In this document: one piece after another, positions 8,516-17,406 of the stretch
How the letters are laid out: each line of letters opens with the position of its first letter
Numbering within the stretch: the stretch's first letter is position 1
Assembly (NCBI RefSeq): GCF_014645015.1
Contig: NZ_BMLC01000001.1
Span: 434,001 to 498,000, forward strand
DNA: 64,000 nucleotides
Source: Salinibacterium xinjiangense
GTDB taxonomy: Bacteria > Actinomycetota > Actinomycetes > Actinomycetales > Microbacteriaceae
Direction: 5' to 3'
Made by a program: the position numbers and the translations under genes
The notes under the pieces: model-generated
What the model was told of the DNA's origin: nothing
The model's database searches: none
Seen by the model: the letters and a program-made list of their open reading frames with translations, nothing else

Positions 8516-8837
8516 GGTGCAGCCGGGCTTGGATGTGCGGGCCTGTCACGAGGATGGGACGACATTGGGGGCAGCTGTCGCGTTCATCCACTCGGTTCAG
8601 GTCTGCGGGGCGAACCGCGGCCAGCCGGACGGATTCCCGTGCTAGCAATGCTCAACATCGTGGACGCCGACTGGCCGCTCATCCGTGACGCCTCATCCGT
8701 GACGTCTCATGAATGATGGCGTTCATGTCTTACGGCCGAAAAAGCCAGGTGACTGGTGTAGCCGGAAGTCGCTGCACGAGACGGCTGGCATCCGGCGTAC
8801 CCTGCCGCGAATGAGCAGGCAGGCACCACACGCAGCT
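8516..8837. other. No gene recognised
   Basis: No supported coding frame. Around 8681-8708 the word TCATCCGTGACG occurs twice in direct orientation. The region separates the decayed stretch from the alcohol dehydrogenase 3' end. Confidence 0.4.
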
Positions 8838-9938
8838 CTAGAAGATAATGACTGGTTTGAGGGTCACGCCGCTGTCGCTATCAGCGAAGGCTTCGTTGAT
8901 GTCGGCGAAGTCATACTTCTTGACAAGCTTGTCAAACGGGAACAAGCCGGCGTTATAGAGCGAAATCAGCTGGGGAATGAACGTTTGCGGCACGGAGTCG
9001 CCCTCGATCACCATGCTGATCTTCAGCCCACTCAGCAGCAGGCTGCCGATATCGATCGGCGCTTCGGTGCCGGGCGCCGCCACGCCGACGAGGGCACCGT
9101 GACCAAGGATGCCGAGAGAGTTGGTCATCTGGGTGAAGACAGATTTGTTACCGGTCGTGTCGAGAGCGTAGTTCACCCCACCACCGGTGATCTCGCGAAT
9201 CCGCGCGACGGCGTCCTCGTTGCGGCTGTTGATGGTGTGGGTGGCGCCGAGTGTTTTGGCGAACTCGAGACGGCTGTCGACGATATCGATCGCGATGATC
9301 GTCGTAGCGTTAGCAAGGACGGCGGCGAGAAGGCCGGACAAACCCACAGCACCGGATCCGAAGATAGCGATGCTACTGCCGGCTTCCGGCCGGAGGACGT
9401 TGAGCACGGCCCCCGCCCCGGTCTGGATACCGCAACCAAGTGGGCCCAAGAGTTCCAACGGTGCGTCCGGAGCGACCTTGACGACACTGCGCTCATCGAC
9501 ATTGCTGACCGTGGCAAAGGATGACTGGCCGAAGAAATGGGAGGATACGGGCGTGCCGTCGTCGGCAGTGAACGCGGTCGAACCGTCGGGACGGGCCCCG
9601 CTGAAGTCGAGGTCGTAGAGGTGGATACAGTACGAAGGGTGTCCTGACACACAGGAGGAGCACACCCCGCAACTCGAGAAGCTGAGCACCACATGGTCGC
9701 CAACTTCGACGCTCGTCACGCCCTCGCCAATGGCCTCGACGATCCCGGCGCCTTCGTGGCCGAGCACGGCGGGCAGCGGAGTGGGATACACCTGATCGCG
9801 CACGACGGCATCGGTGTGGCAGACACCCACGGCGACCATGCGCACCTGAACCTCGGTGGCTCGTGGAGCGTCGAGCGTCAGCTCCCGGATCACGAGTGGC
9901 TCTCCCTTAGCGAGAGCGACAGCAGCAGTTACCTTCAT
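8838..9938 (-). CDS. Zinc-dependent alcohol dehydrogenase (aryl/benzyl-alcohol type)
   Basis: 366 residues of the medium-chain dehydrogenase superfamily. Catalytic zinc ligands are C40, H61 with E62, and a Cys near 169 (PLGCGIQTG); the structural zinc site is C90, C93, C96, C104. The NAD(P)-binding loop is GSGAVG in the second half. The pattern is closest to XylB/aryl-alcohol dehydrogenases, which oxidise primary alcohols to aldehydes with NAD; the exact substrate is not readable. ATG 9938 is preceded by AAGGAG at good spacing. The gene stands alone between decayed DNA and a dead insertion sequence, so it may be cargo of an older element. Confidence 0.85.
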   Translation of the reverse strand: MKVTAAVALAKGEPLVIRELTLDAPRATEVQVRMVAVGVCHTDAVVRDQVYPTPLPAVLGHEGAGIVEAIGEGVTSVEVGDHVVLSFSSCGVCSSCVSGHPSYCIHLYDLDFSGARPDGSTAFTADDGTPVSSHFFGQSSFATVSNVDERSVVKVAPDAPLELLGPLGCGIQTGAGAVLNVLRPEAGSSIAIFGSGAVGLSGLLAAVLANATTIIAIDIVDSRLEFAKTLGATHTINSRNEDAVARIREITGGGVNYALDTTGNKSVFTQMTNSLGILGHGALVGVAAPGTEAPIDIGSLLLSGLKISMVIEGDSVPQTFIPQLISLYNAGLFPFDKLVKKYDFADINEAFADSDSGVTLKPVIIF

Positions 9939-10058
9939 TGCGTCTCCTTAGATCCGCGACGTCGCCGCCGCAATAACCCCTTATCAGTCTGCGCTCGTTT
10001 TCCAGATAAGTCCAAGGTTGAGCCTCTTCACCCCGTCCGGACGCAACCCCCGTCGGGA

Positions 10059-10087
10059 GGTGACGTCCCCTTGAGTGGTGTGCTTTC
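10059..10087 (+). repeat. Left terminal inverted repeat of the IS256-family element
   Basis: 29 bp starting GGTGACGTCCCC and ending GTGTGCTTTC. It matches the right end in inverse orientation with four mismatches. Transposase would cut at its outer edge. Confidence 0.88.
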
Positions 10088-10090
10088 GCT

Positions 10091-11361
10091 TCACCGTGTG
10101 GGGTCAGTGGTTTTAGCTTGGGCGGCGATCAATTTGTGCAGCAGTGTCACCTCCTCGATGACCACGACGGGTTTGATTATGGGCTTCAGCTCGAGCATCA
10201 ACGACTCGGAGAAGTAGCGTCGGTCGCCGGCGTCCCATTCGTCGTGCTGTTAAACCAGAGCAGCGCCCGCGAGTCGCAGCAGTGCGGCTGGGTTGGGGAA
10301 AACACCAACGACGTCGGTGCGACGTTTGATCTGCTTATTGACCCGTTCCAACGGGTTCGTGGACCAGATCTGTCGCCAGTGTCGCTGCGGGAACGGCGCG
10401 AATGAGAGCAAGTCATGCTCGGCATCAGCAAGCATCGCTGCAACTTTCGGGTGAGAGCGGGCCAGCATGGTGGTCACCTCGCCGAACTGTTTGTGAATGT
10501 GCTCCACGTCGGGTTGGGCGAAGACTGTGCGGATAATCGACGCGACCATGTCCTGGCTGGCTTTTGGCACGACGGAGAGCACGTTGCGCATGAAGTGGAC
10601 CCGGCACCGCTGCCAGGACGCGCCCTGAAACACCGTTCCGATCGCTTTCTTCAACCCAGAGTGCGCATCAGACATGACGAGCTTCACCCCGTTCAGGCCG
10701 CGGACTTTCAGCGAGCGGAGGAACTCGGTCCAGAACCCTTCGTTCTCGGTGTCTCCGACATCGAAGCCGAGGACCTCCCGGCGCCCGTCTGCGGCAACAC
10801 CGACCGCGACGACGATCGCTTGGGAGACGATCCGGTGGTTCACCAGGGCTTTGCAGTAGGTCGCGTCGAGGAACACATACGGGTAATCCAACGCTGACAG
10901 TGACCGATCGCGGAACTGGGCGACTTCCGCATTCAGGCCAGCGCAGATGCGTGAGACTTCAGACTTTGAGATTCCGGTATCAGCACCCAAAGCCTTGACG
11001 AGGTCATCGACCTTTCTCGTCGACACGCCATGCAAATACGCTTCCATTACGACTGCGAACAGAGCTTGATCAATCCGTCGACGCCGTTCGAGCAACGCCG
11101 GGAAGAATGTCCCCGCGCGCAGCTTTGGGATCTTCAGATCCAACTCACCCGCCGTGGTCGTCAGCACCCGTGGACGAGTGCCATTTCGATGGGTGGTGCG
11201 CTCTGCAGAACGTTCGAACGGGCTGGCGCCGATGAACACGGTCGCTTCCGCAGCGACAGTCCTTGATAGAGCGCCTCAGTCGCGACCCTGATTCGGTCGG
11301 TGACGTCGGTGAGTTTGAGTTGGGCAAGAAGGTCGAGCAGGGCAGACTGGTCTAAAGCCAT
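10091..11361 (-). pseudogene. IS256-family transposase, frameshift plus premature stop
   Basis: The N-terminus (MALDQSALLDLLAQLKLTDV) starts at 11361 in one frame and runs to about 11250, where loss of one base moves the reading to the frame of EATVFIGASPFERSAERT. The main body has the mutator-type core: DATY (first catalytic Asp), VMSDAHSGLKKAIG (second Asp), WQRCRVHFMRNV, and the C-terminal catalytic Glu in WSTNPLERVNKQIKRR. After LLRLAGAALV a TAA stands where GAA is expected; the frame continues past it (QHDEWDAGDRRYFSES) to a natural stop at 10091. Two independent lesions make self-mobilisation impossible. Confidence 0.9.
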
Positions 11362-11452
11362 CGTGTGGTGTCCTTTGTGAGAGTTTTAGTCGGTTCTCAC
11401 TGACCATCCCACGATGGCTCCTCACCTTGCAGAAGCAATGCTCAGGAACCCT

Positions 11453-11481
11453 GAAACCACACCACTCCCAGGGACGTCACC
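11453..11481 (-). repeat. Right terminal inverted repeat of the IS256-family element
   Basis: 29 bp; its reverse complement starts GGTGACGTCCCT and ends GTGTGGTTTC, pairing with the left end. It lies about 90 bp upstream of the transposase start, where the element's promoter would be. Confidence 0.88.
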
Positions 11482-11612
11482 GCTCGCGCCCCGTGTTGAG
11501 GACCAGCTACAAAGAATTACCAGTTCAATAACTGGCCGACTTCACCGCCGGCAATATTTCGCAGCAGGCCATGCCTCATGTTTTTGAACCGACAAAGTCT
11601 GTGAGCGGACGC

Positions 11613-12431
11613 CTAGTGACCGTGCGCCTCGATCGAAACCGGCTGCCATTCATTCCACGTCGCGAGGCGTGATTCGTAGTCCTTCATCGCGATCGCTAGC
11701 GGATCCGTGCCAAAAAAGATTCGCAGTGGCGGTTTTTCCGCGTCGACGACCTTGAGGATCGCGCCGCGGGTAGCCGTGGGGTCGCCCGGGTTATTTGCGG
11801 AGGGCCGATTAGCCGCGGCCTGTCGAATGTCGCTGTACTCCGGCATTTGCTCGCTGTGCGTGGCGGATGGACCGGACCAATCAGTTGAGAATCCGCCAGG
11901 CTCCACTAGTGTCACGTTGATACCGAAGCCAGCAACCTCCAATGAGAGAGACTGCGAGAAACCTTCCAGTGCCCACTTCGACGCGTGGTAGATGCCAACT
12001 GACGGGAAGGCGCTGATGCCTCCGATACTCGACACCTGGATGATGTGGCCCGATCCCTGCTGACGCATGATCGGCAACGCCGCTTGTGTAATCCACAGGG
12101 CCCCGAACAGGTTCGTCTCAAGTTGCGCTCGAGCCTCGACTTCAGTCAGTTCCTCAACCATCCCGAAATGACCGTATCCCGCATTATTGATGACAACATC
12201 GAGGGCACCGAAGTGCTCGGCGGCCGTGTTCACGGCCGCGAAGCCTGCATCCTTGTCCGTGACGTCAAGCTGAAGAGGCAGGAACGTTTCGGGGTACTCG
12301 TCACGGAGGGTGTCGAGTGTTTCCAGTTTTCGTGCCGTGCCTGCGACGGAGTCCCCCCGCTCCAGTGCCGCTTCCGCCCACTCGCGGCCGAAGCCCCTGG
12401 ACGCACCAGTGATAAACCAAGTCTTACTCAT
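11613..12431 (-). CDS. Classical short-chain dehydrogenase/reductase
   Basis: 272 residues. The nucleotide-binding loop TGASRGFG is at residues 8-15, NNAGYG follows at about 87, the catalytic Ser lies in QVSSIGG and the Tyr/Lys pair in YHASK. The region after the active site has the PGGFSTDW element that closes over cofactor. The acidic end of strand 2 is not obvious (GTARKLETL), so NADP use is more likely than NAD. ATG 12431 is preceded by AAAGG. Substrate unknown; such proteins are common single-gene oxidoreductases. The next gene upstream on the same strand is another SDR about 100 bp away, but the two differ too much to be a recent duplication. Confidence 0.85.
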   Translation of the reverse strand: MSKTWFITGASRGFGREWAEAALERGDSVAGTARKLETLDTLRDEYPETFLPLQLDVTDKDAGFAAVNTAAEHFGALDVVINNAGYGHFGMVEELTEVEARAQLETNLFGALWITQAALPIMRQQGSGHIIQVSSIGGISAFPSVGIYHASKWALEGFSQSLSLEVAGFGINVTLVEPGGFSTDWSGPSATHSEQMPEYSDIRQAAANRPSANNPGDPTATRGAILKVVDAEKPPLRIFFGTDPLAIAMKDYESRLATWNEWQPVSIEAHGH

Positions 12432-12529
12432 GAACTCATACCTTTCAATAACGCATATCCACAGATAGCGTGTGGCGTGGATCGAGCAACTTTTCCTAAA
12501 CGAATCTTTATCTTCGTGCGAGACGCTTT

Positions 12530-13195
12530 CTAATCAGCGCTGATCTGATGGCGGAAGCGATCACGACGGCTGTGAAGGTTCCAAAGGTGCTCCGCGAGCA
12601 CGGATGGGTCCTTCTCGGGGTCGCCAGCGATGATGCGCCCGCCGATGATGAGCTGCGACACCTGGATGCCTTCCTCGCCGAGCGCCTCGTTGAGCAGCTG
12701 CGCGTAGGCGGCCTGTCCGGCGAAGGCGATCGAGGTGCCGGTCACGTTGCGCCCGGGGGTGACGGCAGAGCCGCCGTTGACGAAAAGAATGGTCCCGCGG
12801 TTCTCCCCGAGAAAGCGCATGCCGGGGATGACCTGGTGCACAGCCGCTACGGGTCCGTAGATCGAGAACTCGACCGGCCCGACGAGGTCGGCCGGGGTGG
12901 TCTCCAGCACGGGGCGCATAAAGTCTTTCTGGGGCAGCGGGCTGTATTGCAGCACCTCGATCGGGCCGACTGTCTCGGCCACCCTCTCGAGCGTCGCAGA
13001 GATCGACGCGGGGTCGCGCACGTCGGCGGTGAAGCCGACTGCGTGGATGCCCTCGCGGGTGAGATCTGCGGCGAGGGTGTCGACGCGCGCCTGGTTGCGG
13101 GCGATGAGGGCGACGGAAAAGCCTTCGGCTCCGAAGCGACGCGCGACGGCGGCCCCGAGTCCTGAACCGGCTCCGATGATTGCGATAGTGGTCAT
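12530..13195 (-). CDS. Atypical SDR-fold protein lacking the catalytic Tyr/Lys
   Basis: 221 residues with a good Rossmann start (IIGAGSGLGAAVARRFGAEG) and ARNQARVD after strand 2, so it should bind NADP(H). The usual YxxxK is absent: the aligned stretch reads SIAFAGQAAYAQLL, with Ala or Phe for Tyr and Gln for Lys. It may bind nucleotide as a sensor or have lost enzyme activity. It shares its strand with the catalytic SDR downstream, about 100 bp away, and may be co-transcribed. Distinct families of non-catalytic SDRs exist, so this could be ancestral rather than recent loss. Confidence 0.75.
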   Translation of the reverse strand: MTTIAIIGAGSGLGAAVARRFGAEGFSVALIARNQARVDTLAADLTREGIHAVGFTADVRDPASISATLERVAETVGPIEVLQYSPLPQKDFMRPVLETTPADLVGPVEFSIYGPVAAVHQVIPGMRFLGENRGTILFVNGGSAVTPGRNVTGTSIAFAGQAAYAQLLNEALGEEGIQVSQLIIGGRIIAGDPEKDPSVLAEHLWNLHSRRDRFRHQISAD

Positions 13196-14622
13196 ATCTT
13201 CTACAAGGGTCGGGCTGCCCTACATATTCCAGCGGTCACGATGTGAGCTACCGTGCGAGACGATCTGTGGATTGACCCGCTGGCGAAAATGCACAGTCCC
13301 CTCGATCAACCAATCGAGTAGCCGCATAGACCGCCTTAGTGCGGCCCCGTGTCCATATCCCTTCCCCGCTCTGGCAGCGTAGCGCCAAGCGCCAAGCGCT
13401 GGGCGCTGGTGCCAGTGGTCTTGGGGCAGCACGACCGACGGCCCGGATCGTGAGCAGTCGCAGCCGACCGCACGCCTGATCAATGGCGCCCTGCGCGCCT
13501 TCCTCCGTTGGATATTCCGACGAATAAGTCGAATTCGTCACGTCAACTCCGAGGGTGTCGTGTAACTATCGATGAGCGCCACGGTTCGAGCATTAGATTT
13601 TGCTACGGAGATTCATGTATGGACATACCGCAAATCCAGCGATCTCGAACATGAGAAAGCCCCGTCGCGAGACGTCTCATATCGCTGGGGATACAAGACG
13701 CTCGCGATGGATTCGAGGCGCTAGTGGCCTCAGGATTGGGGTGTACGGGCAGAGGCTGCGGCCGCCTAATCTCGAACTAAAAGAGCATGGGGCAAGTATG
13801 TTGCGAACGATCTCCACCGATGTTTGCTTCCGGGACCTTCACACGCAGCCTTTTGGCGAAGGAGACAGCGCGTGCGTACTCGGCAAACGGACTGTGGTCT
13901 ACGGGCGAAACGGACTGTGGTCCACGGGCGAAACGGCGCGAGCAAGACCTCTCTGAGTGAACCGCTGAGGATCGGCGCCGTATCGTCGCGAGCCGAAGGC
14001 GCGGCCGTCACCGCGGCTCTTCGAGATGGCGGAGGTAATCGCAAGCAGCTCTTGGCCGACTCGTCTTTCCCCATGGAAGTCATGGTTTATAACCGCTTTT
14101 ACGTGGCAGAGACCCTGGCGCTCTTTCTAGACGGGAGCGGCATTTCGGAGCCGATCCTCAAACTCGGAAAAGTGAATGTCGAGGCGGCTGCTCAGATTGT
14201 CCTTCTACGCGAGGTCGAAGCCCGGTTGGTCAGGTGGAAAGACCACGCGGTTGCCGCCATCAGAAATGCGGCGTGCGCGGTGACCAACGCTGAAAATTCG
14301 GTCTAAGCCGAGGTGATTGCGCACCTAAGCCCAAGCGATCCAGGGCAATACGGAACAGCAACTTAGCGCGTTGATCGTGTTCGACGACTGTTTGAGGATC
14401 AGCGGGAGGCTGGACAGCTCCAGGATGAAGCCCTGGCTCAGCAGGTATCGCTCGCCTGCGCAACGGCGACGCGATGAGCGCTGCGATGTTCCAACGCAGG
14501 CTACGAGGTGCCGTCGCCGAGCCATCGCGCACTCGTACCAACCCGCAGGACTTCGCGTTGTGAAGCAGAATCCGAATCACAACGTGACGGATCAACGTGA
14601 TCCCAGCCCGTCAGCCAAAGAG
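13196..14622. other. 1.4-kb stretch without a confident gene
   Basis: Frames overlap and none shows a family motif. The best candidate is the plus-strand end 14072-14306 (MEVMVYNRFYVAETLALF, then LREVEARLVRWKDHAVAAI), a soluble helical piece of about 77 residues with no recognised relative. A minus-strand start at 13541 (MTNSTYSSEYPTEEGAQGAI) also looks protein-like for about 30 residues and then degrades. The segment is the chromosomal side of the island's left junction and may hold leftovers of earlier insertions. Confidence 0.4.
13885..13930. repeat. Tandem 23-bp duplication
   Basis: Two adjacent copies (13885-13907 and 13908-13930) starting AAACGGACTGTGG and ending ACGGGCG, differing at a single base. 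A further partial copy (AAACGG) follows. Probably replication slippage in non-coding DNA. Confidence 0.8.
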
Positions 14623-14655
14623 GAAAGCCCCGGAACCGTAATGGTTCCGGGGCTG
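14623..14655 (-). terminator. Rho-independent-type hairpin beyond the left attachment site
   Basis: Stem AGCCCCGGAACC / GGTTCCGGGGCT with a five-base loop, followed on the minus strand by TTTCC. It closely resembles the hairpin after the intact tRNA-Ala at 28842. It is therefore likely the chromosome's original terminator for that tRNA, separated from it by the island. Confidence 0.7.
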
Positions 14656-14659
14656 TTCT

Positions 14660-14696
14660 GTGGATCCAAGGGGATTCGAACCCCTGACCCCCTGCA
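14660..14696 (-). other. Left attachment repeat (attL), tRNA-Ala 3' fragment
   Basis: 37 bp identical to 28880-28916, covering the T-arm, the variable region and part of the anticodon stem of tRNA-Ala. The next bases on both sides differ from the right copy, which sets the limits of the crossover region. It is not a functional tRNA because the D-arm and acceptor 5' half are absent. Confidence 0.9.
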
Positions 14697-14921
14697 AGTT
14701 CATGCCAAAGGAAATCGACTGCCGTCCGACCTTGAATTGCACCAGAATCCCCGGATTGGTGCCCATGTGGGCCCCAGCTCCGCTCCCGTTGTTCACGACG
14801 GGATGGCAACATCATCCGGTGATCCGCGATGTTTATGGACACTAAATGGACCAATTTCCTAGTCGGTCCTGTACCCAGTCCCGATCGCTAGGGTTTGCGG
14901 CAAGTCGAGGAGACTCCGTGA

Positions 14922-15470
14922 TCAGATCCTGTGGGAGCGGAGTAGCTCGACGCGCGCGGCAGAGAGCCCACCAGCTCGCGTCAGCTCCGACTGCGTGGCT
15001 CGCCACACAGACAAAGACCGCTCAGGCGAATCCCTCGAACGTCGCGAGGGGCGGCGCCCCTCGCGCTCGACGAAGTCGACGTACTCCCAGAGCCGCTGTT
15101 CCCACTTCTCGTCCAACGGTGCCCAGGAAAATCCAGGAATGAGTTCGAGCCGATCCGCGCGGTAGTCGCTCAGTGTCTGCTCACTGCGTCGCTGGTACTG
15201 CACCCAGTTAGCTAGCCGATCTTCGTCCGTGGAGCGGAACTCAGCCGGTCGCCGTGAATTCGCGTGAGGCCAGCGATTCTCGCGCTCGATGAATGCTTCG
15301 AGCTCATGGACCGTCGAAATCCACCTTCCCTGCCGAATCTTAAGGATTTCGGTGGATGGGCGTGATTCAGCTAGGAAGAGTTGGATCGAGTCGTCCCACC
15401 TCGACGGTTCGTGATCGTTGATCTGCCTCCACTTTTCGAAAAGCGCAGTGAGTGTTGTCGACGAAGACAT
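14922..15470 (-). CDS. Helicase-associated-domain protein
   Basis: 182 residues. Two copies of a Trp/Arg-rich helical unit are visible (about 50-115, ending in SDYRADRLELIPGFSW, and about 122-180, with RLWEYVDFVEREGRRP then LSVWRATQSEL). They match the HA (helicase associated) domain often found in repeats at the ends of bacterial helicases and in stand-alone DNA-binding proteins. No helicase motifs are present. ATG 15470 follows AAGGAG at five bases. It is the first gene inside attL and diverges from the hipBA pair. Binding of DNA is a family-based inference; the role in the island is unknown. Confidence 0.65.
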   Translation of the reverse strand: MSSSTTLTALFEKWRQINDHEPSRWDDSIQLFLAESRPSTEILKIRQGRWISTVHELEAFIERENRWPHANSRRPAEFRSTDEDRLANWVQYQRRSEQTLSDYRADRLELIPGFSWAPLDEKWEQRLWEYVDFVEREGRRPSRRSRDSPERSLSVWRATQSELTRAGGLSAARVELLRSHRI

Positions 15471-15599
15471 GTGGCTCCTTTCGGAGCCCGAGACCTTCGA
15501 ACTCCGAGAGGGCTGTGCGCGGCACTACACGGGCACGCTCACGATGAGCCAGTCTCTTTGTGGCAATTGGGCGAAACGACGCCCATCTCTGCCATTTAG

Positions 15600-15641
15600 A
15601 AAGTTTATTTGGCTTGAAGTCCTTCAAATAAAGTAAACTTT
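15600..15641. promoter_or_regulatory. Palindromic operator/promoter of the hipBA pair
   Basis: An interrupted palindrome centred between 15620 and 15621: AAAGTTTA (15600-15607) pairs with TAAACTTT (15634-15641), and TTGAA (15614-15618) with TTCAA (15623-15627). It ends five bases before the ATG of the Xre-type gene, the usual site of autoregulation by HipB-like antitoxins. It is distinctly AT-rich compared with the surroundings. Confidence 0.65.
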
Positions 15642-15645
15642 GCAT

Positions 15646-15960
15646 ATGAAGCGATTGCGTCACTATTCACCCGAAACTCGCCGCGCACTCTCAGTGCTCG
15701 GCAACTTGATCGCTGCCGAGCGGCGGTCTCAGCGGCGTACGCAAAGTGATCTCGCGGAGCGGGTAGGCATCTCACTTCCCACGTTGTCCAAGATTGAGCG
15801 CGGTTCGGCCGGTTCAGAGATCGGATCGGTCTTCGAGCTCGCGACAATTCTCGGGATCCGATTGTTTCCGGATGTTGATGATGTGCGCCTTGATCAGCGT
15901 CTCGCACTCTCCCCGTCGTCAGTGAGGACGACCCCTCGTCCCGTGGATGATGAGTTCTGA
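15646..15960 (+). CDS. Xre-family antitoxin (HipB-like)
   Basis: 104 residues. A helix-turn-helix of the Cro/C1 (Xre) type occupies about 18-75: LIAAERRSQRRTQSDLAERV, then GISLPTLSKIERG and VFELATILGI. The start ATG 15646 lies directly behind the palindrome, with a TTG two codons upstream as alternative. By family it binds the operator and neutralises the HipA-type kinase encoded next. Its stop shares one base with the hipA start (TGATG), so the two are translationally coupled. A short acidic tail (PVDDEF) closes the protein. Confidence 0.85.
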   Translation: MKRLRHYSPETRRALSVLGNLIAAERRSQRRTQSDLAERVGISLPTLSKIERGSAGSEIGSVFELATILGIRLFPDVDDVRLDQRLALSPSSVRTTPRPVDDEF

Positions 15961-17213
15961 TGTCTGACCACGCATTCGTGTGGGTGTGGTTGCCCGGAGC
16001 AACTGATCCTGTGGTGGCTGGGCGCGTGCAACAGCAAGTGCAGGCTGGACGCCCGGCAAGTTACTCGTTCACTTATGGACGCTCCTATTTGCAGAATCCG
16101 AGAGCTGTACCTTTGTTGGCCGAGTTGCCGATGGAACAAGGTGTTCAGATGCCTGCGTCGGGGTTGGAGATCGCTGGGGTCTTGCTTGACGCAACACCTG
16201 ACAGTTGGGGTCGGCGAGTCATCAATGAGCGTGTACTTGGCGCGCGCACGCGTCAGTCAGAGCCTGCGGATCTCGATCTGCTCACCTACATGCTTCGGTC
16301 GGGTTCTGATCGCATTGGAGCACTCGACTTTCAGACATCAGCCACCGAATACATCGCACGCAATGCCGAGCATCAAGCGACATTGGACGAGCTGATGGAT
16401 GCCGCCGCACTGATCGAAAAGGGAGAGGCGCTATCGCCGGCCATTGCGGACGCTCTCTTCCTAGGCAGCTCGGTTGGAGGCGCACGACCGAAGGCCTCCC
16501 TGATCGACGGCGGACGAAGTCTCATCGCGAAGTTCCCGAGTACCACCGACCAGTACCCCATCGTCAAATACGAGGGCGTCGCGATGGAACTCGCACGACG
16601 CGTGGGAATTACCACCGCCAAGACGGAGGTGCGTCACACAGCCGGGCGTGACGTGCTGATCGTCGAGCGCTTCGACCGACCTGGCGACGGAACTCGAATG
16701 ATGCAGGTGTCCGCGCTCACCATCCTCGGAGTGAATCCTGAGACCGCCCGCGGCGCCACGAGTTACCCCGCAGTCGCCGACAAGATTCGTTCTTCCTTTA
16801 CCCAACCCAGAGCAGCGCTAAGCGAATTATTCGCCAGGATCGTTTTCAACGTGATTGTGCGCAACACGGACGATCACGCACGAAACACGGCCGCATTCTG
16901 GGACGGCCACGCACTCACGCTCACGCCCGCATACGACATCACACCCTCACACGGCCGACGCGACTCCATCGCATCCCACCCCATGGCCATCGACGTTGAT
17001 GGAGACAACCAATCACTGCTTGCCGTGTGCATCGACGCGGCAGCGGCTTACCTGCTGTCCAACGAGGAAGCGCAAGAGATCGTCGACCGCCAAGTCGACC
17101 TCGTCCGCGAAGAATGGAGGGACGCAGCCGACACCGCTCGACTCACAACACGAGAGCGGGACGCGCTCTGGGAGACGTCAATTCTCAACCCAGCGATCTT
17201 CTGGGAGAGGTAG
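15960..17213 (+). CDS. hipA: HipA-like Ser/Thr kinase toxin
   Basis: 417 residues with the full HipA signature: GSSVGGARPK (169-178, the loop carrying the autophosphorylated Ser), ATP-binding Lys in IAKFP (K191), VERFDR (235-240), catalytic RNTDDHARN (301-309) and the metal-binding AYD (324-326). HipA kinases phosphorylate translation factors, classically glutamyl-tRNA synthetase, and slow growth. The N-terminal subdomain (RVQQQVQAGRPASYSFTYGR, then PDSWGRRV) is of the HipA N-terminal type. Coupled to the Xre gene upstream, it forms a type II toxin-antitoxin module that may stabilise the island or act in phage defence. All catalytic residues are present. Confidence 0.9.
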   Translation: MSDHAFVWVWLPGATDPVVAGRVQQQVQAGRPASYSFTYGRSYLQNPRAVPLLAELPMEQGVQMPASGLEIAGVLLDATPDSWGRRVINERVLGARTRQSEPADLDLLTYMLRSGSDRIGALDFQTSATEYIARNAEHQATLDELMDAAALIEKGEALSPAIADALFLGSSVGGARPKASLIDGGRSLIAKFPSTTDQYPIVKYEGVAMELARRVGITTAKTEVRHTAGRDVLIVERFDRPGDGTRMMQVSALTILGVNPETARGATSYPAVADKIRSSFTQPRAALSELFARIVFNVIVRNTDDHARNTAAFWDGHALTLTPAYDITPSHGRRDSIASHPMAIDVDGDNQSLLAVCIDAAAAYLLSNEEAQEIVDRQVDLVREEWRDAADTARLTTRERDALWETSILNPAIFWER

Positions 17214-17406
17214 CAGAGGAAGAACTCCAGGACTGTTGTCTCGGAATCGTTGACCATGATCCTAAGCACAGAAAATATGGCCAAGACGCCCCGACGATTT
17301 CTTGCGTTTTGCACTCCCCACGAGAAGCTGCGCCACGTGAATTGATCCAATCGCGTGGGAGCTGACGGCCCGGATGCGCAGCGCGTTACTGGAGTGCAGT
17401 TCCTTA

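Larger units (their letters stand above)
10059..11481 (-). mobile_element. IS256-family insertion sequence, inactive
   Basis: 1,423 bp bounded by 29-bp imperfect inverted repeats (10059-10087 and 11453-11481, 25 of 29 matching, both starting GGTGACGTCCC when read inward). The single transposase gene is broken by a frameshift and a nonsense codon. No direct target duplication flanks the ends (the adjacent 8-9 bases differ), consistent with an old or rearranged insertion. Confidence 0.9.

Noticed and set aside
7613-8716. A 367-residue plus-strand frame in the decayed region
   Set aside because: The composition is not protein-like (clusters of Arg, Pro, His), and the minus strand holds a much better membrane-protein frame.
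13885-13930. CRISPR or iteron array
   Set aside because: Only two full copies in tandem with no spacer; simple duplication explains it.
14660-14696. A second tRNA gene at the left island end
   Set aside because: Only the 3' part of tRNA-Ala is present; the acceptor 5' half, D-arm and anticodon are missing, as expected of an attachment-site copy.
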